64,000 nt of DNA. Origin: JAVJUS01 sp040220455 (GTDB lineage: Bacteria; Pseudomonadota; Alphaproteobacteria; DSM-16000; Inquilinaceae). The translations under genes and the position numbers were made by a program. Shown one piece after another: positions 46,697-55,344 of this stretch (position 1 is the stretch's first letter; the number at the start of each line of letters is the position of its first letter). The notes below the pieces were generated by a model, which worked only from the letters and a program-made list of their open reading frames with translations, ran no database searches and had not been told where the DNA came from. The DNA is taken from NCBI GenBank assembly GCA_040220455.1, contig JAVJUS010000130.1, positions 1 to 64,000 of the forward strand, read 5' to 3'.

Positions 46697-46710
46697 GTGA
46701 CGGGCGTCAC
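46697..46710. promoter_or_regulatory. Palindrome GTGACGGGCGTCAC
   Basis: A perfect 14-bp dyad (6-bp arms, GG centre) in the 286-bp divergent gap between the M48 protease and the small membrane protein gene. A second dyad, TGACGGC-N8-GCCGTCA, lies at 46741-46762. Both share TGACG half-sites and could bind one regulator. Confidence 0.4.
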
Positions 46711-46818
46711 TCCCGCGCGGCCTTAACTTTTCGGTAGCCCTGACGGCGCAAGAGTGCCGTCACCTTCTTCGGTCAGGCGCGGCCGCGCCGCCGGCGGTCA
46801 TCGGGAGACCTTCGGGAC

Positions 46819-47148
46819 ATGACGACGCAGGAAAGCATCGTCTACAGCGTATCGACCCGCGCGGGCGGCGCCTGGACCGCCCGCGGCCAGGTGATCGACA
46901 TGCAGAAGGCCATCGGCGCGGCGGAGGGCTTCCTCGCCCAGCCGGACTGCGAGCGCGTGCGCGTCGACAAGACCTTCTACGACGCCGAGAACGCCCGCCA
47001 GGTGACGACCACGATCCTGGAGAAGGGGCGCGACGCCGCCCGCGCGCGCCGGGGCCCCGGCATCGTCACCTGGGTGCTGGTGGCCGCCGCCGGCGGCGTC
47101 ATCAGCTTCGCCCTGACCTACGCCGTCGCCACCGGCGCCTTCGGCTGA
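46819..47148 (+). CDS. Small protein with C-terminal membrane anchor
   Basis: 109 residues, not assigned to a named family. A soluble N-terminal region (IVYSVSTRAGGAWTARGQV, KAIGAAEGFLAQPDCERVRV, KTFYDAENARQVTTTILEKG) is followed by an Arg-rich stretch and one hydrophobic helix near the C-terminus (WVLVAAAGGVISFALTYAVA), suggesting a tail-anchored inner-membrane protein. The ATG has GGGAGA upstream. It is divergent from the M48 protease and convergent with potI. Confidence 0.72.
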   Translation: MTTQESIVYSVSTRAGGAWTARGQVIDMQKAIGAAEGFLAQPDCERVRVDKTFYDAENARQVTTTILEKGRDAARARRGPGIVTWVLVAAAGGVISFALTYAVATGAFG

Positions 47149-47172
47149 CCCCGGCCGCCAGGCCGCCCCCTC

Positions 47173-48021
47173 CTACGCCGCCCCCTCTTCCGCCTGGACG
47201 GCCATGCGGGCGTCCAGCGCGCGCTGGCGTTCGCGGCGAGCGTAGATCCAACCCGCCGTGGCGACGCAGATCGAGACGACGAGCACGATGATCGTCGCCA
47301 GCGCGTTGATGTCCGGGCTGACCCCCAGGCGCACCTTCGAGAAGACGACCATCGGCAGGGTCGAGCTGCCCGGCCCGGAGACGAAGCTGGCGATCACCAG
47401 GTCGTCGAGCGACAGGGTGAAGGCGAGCAGCCAGCCCGCCACCAGGGCCGGCGCGATCATCGGCAGGGTGATGACGAAGAACACCTTGCCCGGCCGCGCC
47501 CCCAGGTCCATCGCCGCCTCCTCCACCGAGCGCTCGAGGCCGGACAGGCGCGACTGCACGACGACGGCGACATAGGCCATGGAAAAGGTGACGTGCGCGA
47601 TCGTGATCGTCGTCATGCCGCGCCCGCCGGGCCAACCGATCGCCTGCTCCATCGCGACGAAGAGCAGCAGCAGCGACAGGCCGGTGATGACCTCGGGCAT
47701 GACCAGCGGCGCCGCGATCATGCCGGAGAACAGCAGCCGGCCACGGAACCGGCCGAAGCGCGCCATGGTCAGCCCCGCCATCGTACCCAGGATCACGGCC
47801 AAGCTGGCGTTGATCGCCGCGATGCGTACGGAGAGCCAGGCTGCGGAGAGCACCTGATCGTTGCGCAGCAGCTCGCCATACCACTTGAACGACCAGCCGC
47901 CCCACACGGCGACGAGCTGGGAGGCGTTGAAGCTGTAGATGATGAGGATGACGATCGGCGCGTAGAGGAAGACGAACCCGAGCGCCAGCCAGGTCAGCAG
48001 GAAGCGGCCCGGGCCCTTCAT
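47173..48021 (-). CDS. potI: Putrescine ABC transporter permease PotI
   Basis: 282 residues, six membrane helices. PotC/PotI family, with the EAA loop EEAAMDLGARPGKVFFVITLP that docks on the ATPase, and SFVSGPGSSTLPMVVFSKVR. Last gene of the potFGHI operon, 19 bp after potH. Together with PotH it forms the inner-membrane channel for putrescine or a related polyamine. The C-terminal tail is short and charged. Confidence 0.93.
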   Translation of the reverse strand: MKGPGRFLLTWLALGFVFLYAPIVILIIYSFNASQLVAVWGGWSFKWYGELLRNDQVLSAAWLSVRIAAINASLAVILGTMAGLTMARFGRFRGRLLFSGMIAAPLVMPEVITGLSLLLLFVAMEQAIGWPGGRGMTTITIAHVTFSMAYVAVVVQSRLSGLERSVEEAAMDLGARPGKVFFVITLPMIAPALVAGWLLAFTLSLDDLVIASFVSGPGSSTLPMVVFSKVRLGVSPDINALATIIVLVVSICVATAGWIYARRERQRALDARMAVQAEEGAA

Positions 48022-48040
48022 CGCCTGCGTTCCCCCGCCG

Positions 48041-49003
48041 TCACCGCGCCGCGGCCTCGCGCGCCTGGAAGTGCTGGAAGGCCATGATGGGCACGACCAG
48101 CACCAGCAGCAGCGCGATCGCCACGGCGCTGGCCACCGGCCAGTCGCGGTTGTTGAAGAACTCCTGCCACAGCACCTTGCCGATCATCAGCGTGTCGGGG
48201 CCGCCCAGCAACTCGGGGATGACGAACTCCCCGACCGCCGGAATGAAGACCAGCAGCGAGCCGGCGACGATCCCCGGCAGCGACAGCGGCAGGGTGACGG
48301 CCAGAAAGGCCTTCCAGGGCGGGCAGCCGAGATCCATCGCCGCCTCGACCAGGCTCTCGTCCATGCGCTCCAGCGTGGCGTAGAGCGGCAGGACCATGAA
48401 CGGCAGGTAGGAGTAGACGATGCCGACATAGACCGCGAAATCGGTGCGGATCATGCGAATCGGCTCGTCGATCAGGCCGATCGAGATCAGCGCGGAGTTG
48501 ATCAGCCCGGTGTCGTTGAGCAGCCCGATCCAGGCATAGACCCGGATCAGGAAGGACGTCCAGAACGGCAGGATGATCGCCATCAGCAGCGGGCCGCGCC
48601 AGCCGGCGGGCGCGCGCGCGATGGCGTAGGCCATCGGGTAGCCGATGATCAACGCCGCCAGGGTCGAGATGGCGGCGATCTTGACCGAGTTCAGATAGGC
48701 CACCGTGTAGAGCGGGTCGCTCAGCAGATAGCCGAAATTGCCGAAGGCGAGCCGGATCTGGACGACGCCGTACTCCAGCATCTCGATCAGCGGCTCGTAG
48801 GGCGGCCGGGCGATCGCCGCCTCGGACAGCGAGATCTTCAGCACGATCACGAACGGCGCCAGGAAGAACAGCAGCAGCCAGGCGTAGGGCACCGCCGTGA
48901 CCAGTGCCTTGCCCGAGCGGTGCAGCCGGGCCCGCAGCCGCCGGCCGAGCGCCGCGCCGGCGCGCCCGACGGACCCGGGCTCGCCGGCCGCGGCGTCAGT
49001 CAT
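48041..49003 (-). CDS. potH: Putrescine ABC transporter permease PotH
   Basis: 320 residues with a 35-residue basic N-terminal cytosolic leader and six membrane helices. PotB/PotH family: LIIGYPMAYAIARAP, LPFWTSFLIRVYAWIGLL, EAAMDLGCPPWKAFLAVTLP (EAA loop) and FVIPELLGGPDTLMIGK. Partner of PotI. It starts 8 bp inside the end of potG, so translation is coupled. Confidence 0.94.
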   Translation of the reverse strand: MTDAAAGEPGSVGRAGAALGRRLRARLHRSGKALVTAVPYAWLLLFFLAPFVIVLKISLSEAAIARPPYEPLIEMLEYGVVQIRLAFGNFGYLLSDPLYTVAYLNSVKIAAISTLAALIIGYPMAYAIARAPAGWRGPLLMAIILPFWTSFLIRVYAWIGLLNDTGLINSALISIGLIDEPIRMIRTDFAVYVGIVYSYLPFMVLPLYATLERMDESLVEAAMDLGCPPWKAFLAVTLPLSLPGIVAGSLLVFIPAVGEFVIPELLGGPDTLMIGKVLWQEFFNNRDWPVASAVAIALLLVLVVPIMAFQHFQAREAAAR

Positions 49004-50174
49004 GCAGGACCACCGCCGCGTCGGACGGCCAGCTCACCCACACCCGGTCCTCCCAGGTGATCGGCCGGTCGACCATGCGGAAGGCGTTCTGGGTGATGAC
49101 CCGCACCGTCACGCCGGTGTCCAGGCGCACCAGATATGTGGACACGCTGCCCAGATAGGCGATCTCCTCGACCGTTCCCGCCGCCCGGTTCGGCCCCGGC
49201 TCCAGCGCCTCCTTGGTGATGGCCAGCTTCTCCGGGCGCAGGGCGACCCAGACGGTCTGGCCCTCGACGCCGGGGACCGAGTGATCTAGGCGGATGTCGC
49301 AGCCCGACTGGGCGCTCTCGATCACGGCGTGGTCGGCCTCGTCGACGGCGATCCGGCCCTCGAAGGTGTTGACCTGGCCGATGAACTCCGAGACGTAACG
49401 CGACTTCGGGAACTCGTAGATCTCCGCCGGCGGGCCGGTCTGGAGAATGCGGCCGTCCTTCATCACGGCGATGCGGGTCGACATGGTCATCGCCTCCTCC
49501 TGGTCGTGGGTGACGACCACGAAGGTGATGCCGACGGTCTCCTGGATATTGACGAGCTCGAACTGGGTGCGCTCGCGCAGCTTCTTGTCGAGCGCGGCCA
49601 GCGGCTCGTCGAGCAGCAGCAGCTTCGGGCGCTTGACGAGGCTGCGGGCGAGCGCGACGCGCTGGCGCTGGCCGCCGGAGAGCTGGTGCGGCTTGCGCCG
49701 GGCGAAGCGCTCGAGCTGGACGAGGTCGAGCGCTTCGGCCACGCGCTCGCGCATCTCGGCCCTGGGCACGCCGTCCTGGCGCAGGCCGAAGGCGACGTTC
49801 TGCTCCACCGTCATGTGCGGGAACAGGGCGTAGGACTGGAACATCATGTTGACCGGCCGCTCGTAGGCCGGGACATCCGTGACATCCACGCCGTCGATGA
49901 AGAGCCGGCCCGAACTCGGCGTCTCGAAGCCGGCGAGCATGCGCAGCAGGGTCGTCTTGCCGCAGCCCGACGCGCCGAGCAGGGAGAAGAACTCGCCCTT
50001 GTAGATGTCGAGATCGACGTCGTCGACGGCGACGAAGTCGTCGAATCGCTTGGTGACGCCCTGGATGCGGACATAGGGCTCGGCGCCGGGGCGCTGCCAG
50101 GGCGCGTCGTCGACCGGGGCGCCGCCGCGGTGGTCCTTCGGGGCGTGGGGGGCCGACCCGTCGGCCAGAGTCAT
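48996..50174 (-). CDS. potG: Putrescine ABC transporter ATPase PotG
   Basis: 392 residues. ATPase domain with LLGASGCGKTTLLRMLAGF (Walker A), LSGGQRQRVALARSLVK (signature), LLLLDEPLAALD (Walker B) and VVTHDQEEAMTMS (switch), followed by a TOBE-type domain (FVSEFIGQ region shown as YVSEFIGQVNTFEG; ALRPEKLAIT). Powers polyamine import by the PotHI channel. The N-terminal 30 residues are a family-variable leader. It follows potF by 73 bp. Confidence 0.94.
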   Translation of the reverse strand: MTLADGSAPHAPKDHRGGAPVDDAPWQRPGAEPYVRIQGVTKRFDDFVAVDDVDLDIYKGEFFSLLGASGCGKTTLLRMLAGFETPSSGRLFIDGVDVTDVPAYERPVNMMFQSYALFPHMTVEQNVAFGLRQDGVPRAEMRERVAEALDLVQLERFARRKPHQLSGGQRQRVALARSLVKRPKLLLLDEPLAALDKKLRERTQFELVNIQETVGITFVVVTHDQEEAMTMSTRIAVMKDGRILQTGPPAEIYEFPKSRYVSEFIGQVNTFEGRIAVDEADHAVIESAQSGCDIRLDHSVPGVEGQTVWVALRPEKLAITKEALEPGPNRAAGTVEEIAYLGSVSTYLVRLDTGVTVRVITQNAFRMVDRPITWEDRVWVSWPSDAAVVLHD

Positions 50175-50247
50175 GGACCCCTCCTGGAGGAGGCGAGCCC
50201 GTGCCCGGCGGCCCGGAAATCGGACCGCCGGGGCGGACAGGGCGAGC

Positions 50248-51372
50248 CTACTGGCCCGTGCGCACGCGCGTCCAGGCGCGGGTCTCCTGGCGATTGTAGC
50301 GCGGCGACTTGGTCACCGCGGCGAACAGGCTCTCCTGGATCTCCGGGCCCGGGAAGATGGCCGGGTCGGTCTTGATCTCCTCGTCGACCATTTCCAGCGA
50401 GTCGGGCACCGCGTTGGCGTACCAGACATAGTTGGTGATGCCGGCCATTACCTCGGGCCGCAGGATGTAGTCGATCCACTTGTGCGCGGCGTCGGGATGC
50501 GGCGCGTCGGCCGGGATCGCCATCATGTCGAACCAGATCAGCGTGCCTTCCTCGGGGATGATGTAGCGGATATCCACCCCGTTGTCGGCCTCGGCCGCCC
50601 GGTCGGCCGCGATGAAGATGTCGCCGGAGAAACCCATGGCGACGCAGATTTCGCCGTTGGCCAAGTCGTTGATGTACTGCGAGGAATGGAAGTAGCGGAC
50701 ATGCGGACGGACATGCATCAGATGCTCCGTCGCCCGGTCCAGCATCTCCGTGTCCTCGGCATGCGGGTCGCCGCCCAGGTAGTTGATCGCGACGCCCATA
50801 ACCTCGTCGGCGGAATCGAGGATCGTCACGCCGCAATCGGCGAGCTTGGCGACCGTCTCCGGGTCGAAGATCAGGTCCCAGGAGCTCGGGATCTCGCCCA
50901 GCCGCTCCTCGACCATGTCGACGTTCACGCCGATGCCGTTGGTGCCCCACTGGTAGATGGCGCCGTGCTCGTTGCCCGGGTCGGCCGTCGCGACCCGCTC
51001 CATCAGCGCCGGGTCCAGGTTCTCCAGATTGGGGATCTTCGACTTGTCGAGCGGCTGGAGCGCGCCGGCCTGGATCAGCCGCGCCAGGAACGGCATGGCC
51101 GTCGGCACGACGATGTCGTAGCCCGAATTGCCGGCCAGCAGCTTCGCCTCGACGGTCTCGTTGTTGTCGTAGACGTCGTAGGAGACCTCGATGCCGAACT
51201 CCTCCTCGAAGTTCGCGATCGTGTCCTCGCCGATATAGTCCGACCAGTTGTAGACATTGAGCTGGTCGGACTCCTGGGCCGCCGCGGGGCCCGCCATCAG
51301 AGCCACCGCCGCGACGCTTCCGGCGAGCGCGCCGAGCGTCCTGCGGGTCGGAAATGTCGTCCGGTCGATCAT
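50248..51372 (-). CDS. potF: Putrescine-binding periplasmic protein PotF
   Basis: 374 residues. A twin-Arg-containing signal (TFPTRRTLGALAGSVAAVAL, cleaved after AAAQ) precedes a type II periplasmic-binding fold. PotF-type marks: NVYNWSDYIGEDTIANFE, SGYDIVVPTAMPFLARLI, QPLDKSKIPNLENLDP, YQWGTNGIGVNVD and WFDMMAIPADAPHPDAAHKW. Binds putrescine or spermidine and passes it to PotHI. The ATG at 51372 follows GGGAGGC; the frame to 51459 lacks a ribosome site. It heads the potFGHI operon. Confidence 0.94.
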   Translation of the reverse strand: MIDRTTFPTRRTLGALAGSVAAVALMAGPAAAQESDQLNVYNWSDYIGEDTIANFEEEFGIEVSYDVYDNNETVEAKLLAGNSGYDIVVPTAMPFLARLIQAGALQPLDKSKIPNLENLDPALMERVATADPGNEHGAIYQWGTNGIGVNVDMVEERLGEIPSSWDLIFDPETVAKLADCGVTILDSADEVMGVAINYLGGDPHAEDTEMLDRATEHLMHVRPHVRYFHSSQYINDLANGEICVAMGFSGDIFIAADRAAEADNGVDIRYIIPEEGTLIWFDMMAIPADAPHPDAAHKWIDYILRPEVMAGITNYVWYANAVPDSLEMVDEEIKTDPAIFPGPEIQESLFAAVTKSPRYNRQETRAWTRVRTGQ

Positions 51373-51551
51373 CACGAAGAAGCCTCCCGCCCTTCCGGGC
51401 TTGTCCCGTTCATGGTCGCCGCCGCGCACCGTCGCCAGCGCGCCGCCGCATCGCACCATCGCTTGCAGGCATGAAAGCGACCCCCCGGAAGGTTGTCAAT
51501 CGACAGGGGTTTACGGCCAATTCCTCGTGATAAAGGGGAAACCGAGACCCG

Positions 51552-52301
51552 TCATACACGGGCGGCGACAAGTCGTCTCCCGTCCTCGGCGTGGAGCACG
51601 AGGCGACCGTCGGGCTCGACCGAGAAGCGGCGCACCGTCTCCAGGAAGGCGAGGAACCGGGTTTCCCGCTCGCCGACGGCCCGGTCGGGGCAGGCCATCA
51701 GCGTCGCCGCGGCCGGGCCGACGGTGAGTCCCTCGCCGGTCAGCGTGTAGGTGGCGCGATAGCGGTTGCAGCCGGCCGATCCGGCGAGCCCGCCCTGCGC
51801 GTCGAAGTCGAGCGTCGGCGCGCTGTCGGCCGGCACCGTCTCGCCGGCAAGCGCGACCACCCGCCACGGCCCATCGGCGAGCAGCGCGGCCGGGTCGCCG
51901 CCGCAGCCGGAGAGGTTACGCTCCGGCGTCTCGACGGTCACCGTGCGCGGATAGGGCATCCCGGTCATCGAGTCGCCGCAGAGGGTCTCGCGGACCATCA
52001 CGGTCAGCGGCCCGGCCTCCGTCGCGGCGCGGTAGACCGTCGCACCGTCGCGCCGCGTCGACCCCTCGACCGGCGCCTCGAGACGGGTCTCGCCATAGTC
52101 GCCCACATAGACGAGCCGGCCGTCGGCGATCTCCAGCGTCCAACCAGGCTCGTTGCCGCGTGCGGCGAGGCCGGCTTCCGTTGCCCGGCCCGGCCCGGTC
52201 GCCTCTGCACCGTCTCCGCCCGTCCCCGCCGGGCCGGCGCAGGCGCCCAGCGCCAGAGCGCCAATCGCGGCCGCGGCCGCGACCATCCGTGACATCGTCA
52301 T
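51552..52301 (-). CDS. META-domain lipoprotein
   Basis: 249 residues. Lipoprotein signal with lipobox LGAC, lipid-modified Cys21. The first domain (about 50-135: GNEPGWTLEIADGRLVYVGD, AGPLTVMVRETLCGDSMTG) resembles the COG3650-type module, and the second (145-249: DGPWRVVALAGETVPADSAP, GSAGCNRYRATYTL, ATLMACPD, FLAFLETVRRF) is a META domain like HslJ. Such proteins sit in the envelope and are linked to stress or drug tolerance. The ATG at 52301 has GGAGGG upstream. Stands alone between potF and the divergent helicase gene. Confidence 0.88.
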   Translation of the reverse strand: MTMSRMVAAAAAIGALALGACAGPAGTGGDGAEATGPGRATEAGLAARGNEPGWTLEIADGRLVYVGDYGETRLEAPVEGSTRRDGATVYRAATEAGPLTVMVRETLCGDSMTGMPYPRTVTVETPERNLSGCGGDPAALLADGPWRVVALAGETVPADSAPTLDFDAQGGLAGSAGCNRYRATYTLTGEGLTVGPAAATLMACPDRAVGERETRFLAFLETVRRFSVEPDGRLVLHAEDGRRLVAARV

Positions 52302-52441
52302 GGCGTCGCCCTCCCCTCCCCTCGCCCGACCCGGCCGGCCGGCACGTCCGGTATGACGCAGGACGCCGGCCGCGCGCAATCGTCCCGGCGCAGTGGCCCC
52401 GGGGCTGGCCGGCGGCGTCGCGGTTGCTATAGTCCCTGGTC

Positions 52442-54982
52442 ATGGACGGCGACGCCGACCGCCCCTCCCTCGCGCTCGACAGCCCCGACGCCCCGCCGGC
52501 CCCGACCGATGGCGCGCCGCTGCCCCCGCTGTTCGAGGGCTGGTTCGCGTCGCGCGGCTGGGTGCCGCACGCCCACCAGCGCGCGCTGCTCGACGCCGCG
52601 CGTACCGGCGAGAGCGCGCTGCTGATCGCCCCGACCGGCGGCGGCAAGACCCTGGCCGGCTTCCTGCCCTCGCTGGTCGAGCTCGCCGAGCGGCCGCGTG
52701 CCGGGCTGCACACGCTCTATATCTCGCCGCTCAAGGCCCTGGCGGTGGACATCCACCGCAACCTGGACCTGCCGATCGCCGAGATGCGCCTGCCCATCCG
52801 GCACGAGACGCGCACCGGCGACACGCCCCAGGCCAAGCGCGAGCGCCAGCGCCGCAACCCGCCCCATCTGCTGATGACGACGCCGGAGAGCCTGGCGCTG
52901 ATGCTCTCCTACCCCGACGCCGACCGGATCTTCACCGGCCTGCGCTGCGTCGTGGTCGACGAGCTGCACGCGCTCGCCGGCACCAAGCGCGGCGACCTGC
53001 TGGCGCTCGGCCTCTCCCGCCTGGCGGCGCTGGCGCCGAAGGCCCGGCGGGTCGGGCTGTCGGCGACGGTCGCCCATCCCGACGCCCTGACCGCCTGGCT
53101 CAGCCGGACGGGCCGGGCCGAGGGCGGCGATGTCCGCCGGGTGATCGGCCGCTCCGGCGCCCGCGCCCGGGTCGAGATCCTGGAGTGCGAGACCCCGCCA
53201 CCCTGGTCCGGGCACATGGGCGCCTATGCCGTGCCGACGATCTACGAGCGCCTGAAGGAGGCGGGCACGACGCTGATCTTCGTCAACACCCGCGCCCAGG
53301 CGGAGATCGTGTTCCAGGAAATCTGGCGCCTGAACGAGGCGACGCTGCCCATCGCGCTCCATCACGGCAGCCTGTCGCGCGAGCAGCGCCGCAAGGTCGA
53401 GACGGCGATGGGCGAGGGCCGGCTGCGCGCCGTCGTCGCGACCTCGTCGCTCGATCTCGGCATCGACTGGGCGGCGGTCGATCTCGTCATCCAGGTCGGG
53501 GCGCCCAAGGGCGTCAGCCGCCTGCTCCAGCGCATCGGCCGGGCCAACCATCGCCTCGACACGCCCTCGCGCGCCCTGCTCGTCCCCGGCAACCGGTTCG
53601 AGGTGCTGGAGTGCCGCGCCGCGCTCGACGCCATCGCGGCCATGACCCTCGACGGCGACCCGCCGCCGCCGGGCGGGCTCGACGTCCTGGCCCAGCACAT
53701 TCTCGGCACGGCCTGCGCCGGGCCGGTCGACGCCGACGCGCTCTACGCGCAGGTGACCTCGGCCGCGCCTTATGCCGGGCTGGAGCGGGAGACGTTCGAC
53801 GACGTCTTCGACTATGTCGCCACCGGCGGCTACGCGCTGGGCGCCTATGACCGCTGGCACCGTCTCGTGCGCGGCGAGGACGGGCTCTGGCGCATCGCGC
53901 GCAAGGACGTGGCGCGGGCCTATCGCATGAATGTCGGCACGATCGTCGAGGCGACGACGCTCAAGGTCCGGCTCAGGCGCGGCCGGGTCCTGGGCGAGAT
54001 CGAGGAGTACTTCGTCCAGGGCCTGGAGCCCGGCGACACCTTCGTGTTCGCGGGCGAGCTGCTGCGCTTCGAGGGGCTGCGCGACACGGTGGTCGAGGTC
54101 ACCCGCGGCGGCGAGGGCGAGCCCAAGGTCCCCGCCTATGCCGGCGGCAGGCTGCCGCTGTCGACCCATCTGGCCGACCGGGTGCGCGGGCTGCTGCAGG
54201 ACCCCGCGCGCTGGGCCGAGCTGCCGGAGCCGGTACACGAGTGGCTGCGCCTGCAGCGCTGGCGCTCGCTCCTGCCGCGCCGCGACACGCTGCTGGTCGA
54301 GACCTTCCCGCGCGCCGGCAAGCAGTTCCTGGTCGCCTACTGCTTCGAGGGGCGCAACGCGCACCAGACGCTCGGCATGCTGCTGACCAAGCGGATGGAG
54401 CGTGCGCGCCTGGGCCCGCTGGGCTTCGTCGCCACCGACTACGTGCTGGCGGTGTGGAGCCTGCGGCCAGCCTACGAGTATCCGGGCAGCCTGGGCGCGC
54501 TGTTCGACCAGGACATGCTGGGCGACGACCTGGAGGCCTGGATGGACGAGAGCTCCATGCTGCGCCGGACCTTCCGCCATGTCGCGGTGATCGCCGGGCT
54601 GATCGAGCGGCGCCATCCGGGTCACGAGAAGACCGGCAAGCAGGTCACGGTCAACGCCGACCTGATCTACGACGTCCTGCGCCGGCACGAGCCGGGCCAC
54701 GTGCTGCTGCGCGCGACCCGGGCGGACGCCGCGCGCGGGCTGATCGACGTCGGCCGCATCCAGGGGATGCTGGCCCGCGTCGCCGGCCGGATCGTCCACA
54801 AGCCGCTGGAGCGGATCTCCCCCCTCGCCGTCCCGGTCCTGCTGGAGATCGGCCGGGAGCAGGTCTATGGCGGCGCGCTCGACGCGCTGCTGACCGAGGC
54901 CGAGGAGGACCTGATCGCCGAGGCGATGCCCGAGCTCGCCGGCGGCCAAGCCGCCCGGGACCAGAGCGCCCTGCCCTTGTGA
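52442..54982 (+). CDS. Lhr-type DEXH helicase (ligase-associated DNA repair family)
   Basis: 846 residues, size and motif set of the ligase-associated DEXH-box helicase (Lhr-Core). Motifs: Walker A APTGGGKT at 63-70, VVDELHALAG with Asp173-Glu174, SATVAHP (III), VNTRAQAE (IV), TSSLDLGIDWAAVDLV (V) and QRIGRANHRLD (VI). A winged-helix and accessory core follow. It translocates 3'-5' on DNA and helps repair. In many genomes it sits in an operon with an ATP-dependent DNA ligase, an exonuclease and the endonuclease PdeM; none is beside it here. Confidence 0.93.
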   Translation: MDGDADRPSLALDSPDAPPAPTDGAPLPPLFEGWFASRGWVPHAHQRALLDAARTGESALLIAPTGGGKTLAGFLPSLVELAERPRAGLHTLYISPLKALAVDIHRNLDLPIAEMRLPIRHETRTGDTPQAKRERQRRNPPHLLMTTPESLALMLSYPDADRIFTGLRCVVVDELHALAGTKRGDLLALGLSRLAALAPKARRVGLSATVAHPDALTAWLSRTGRAEGGDVRRVIGRSGARARVEILECETPPPWSGHMGAYAVPTIYERLKEAGTTLIFVNTRAQAEIVFQEIWRLNEATLPIALHHGSLSREQRRKVETAMGEGRLRAVVATSSLDLGIDWAAVDLVIQVGAPKGVSRLLQRIGRANHRLDTPSRALLVPGNRFEVLECRAALDAIAAMTLDGDPPPPGGLDVLAQHILGTACAGPVDADALYAQVTSAAPYAGLERETFDDVFDYVATGGYALGAYDRWHRLVRGEDGLWRIARKDVARAYRMNVGTIVEATTLKVRLRRGRVLGEIEEYFVQGLEPGDTFVFAGELLRFEGLRDTVVEVTRGGEGEPKVPAYAGGRLPLSTHLADRVRGLLQDPARWAELPEPVHEWLRLQRWRSLLPRRDTLLVETFPRAGKQFLVAYCFEGRNAHQTLGMLLTKRMERARLGPLGFVATDYVLAVWSLRPAYEYPGSLGALFDQDMLGDDLEAWMDESSMLRRTFRHVAVIAGLIERRHPGHEKTGKQVTVNADLIYDVLRRHEPGHVLLRATRADAARGLIDVGRIQGMLARVAGRIVHKPLERISPLAVPVLLEIGREQVYGGALDALLTEAEEDLIAEAMPELAGGQAARDQSALPL

Positions 54983-55340
54983 GGCGGGAACGATCTCGGC
55001 CGCCATCGTAGCAACCATGATGTCGGGGTCGGAAGAGCGAAGCGATCCCCACATCGCGCCGACGCCGGATCGAACAGCGACGGCTCCAACGCACGAAGAC
55101 GTCCTTCGTCACGTCCATGTATTCGTCATCCCCGCGAAAGCGGGGATCCAAGTTGTTCCGGCACGCACCATTCATCCGATCGCGAGCGAATCCGCACGAC
55201 GACTGGATCCCCGCCTTCGCGGGGATGACGAAATGAGAAGGGCGTAGACGGGGACTTCGTAGGTCGGTCGAGCGCCAGCGAGCCCGACGTCTCCGACCCC
55301 GGACCGGGCGATCCTGTCGGGCTCGCTTCGCTCGGCCGAC
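54983..55340. other. Repeat-filled gap between convergent genes
   Basis: 358 bp without a supported gene. It holds a single family B-like element near 55026-55055, a family A doublet (55124-55230) and a family B doublet (55259-55344), the last touching the EamA stop codon. Confidence 0.65.
55124..55230. repeat. REPIN-like inverted doublet, family A
   Basis: CGTCATCCCCGCGAAAGCGG at 55124 faces CCGCCTTCGCGGGGATGACG ending at 55230. One base differs from the perfect arm, so the copies are drifting independently. Confidence 0.88.
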
Positions 55341-55344
55341 CTAT
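55259..55344. repeat. Inverted repeat doublet, family B
   Basis: GTAGGTCGGTCGAGCG at 55259 opens an element of 30 bp whose inverted copy, containing GGGCTCGCTTCGCTCGGCC, ends at 55344. It overlaps the stop codon of the EamA gene (55341). Confidence 0.85.
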
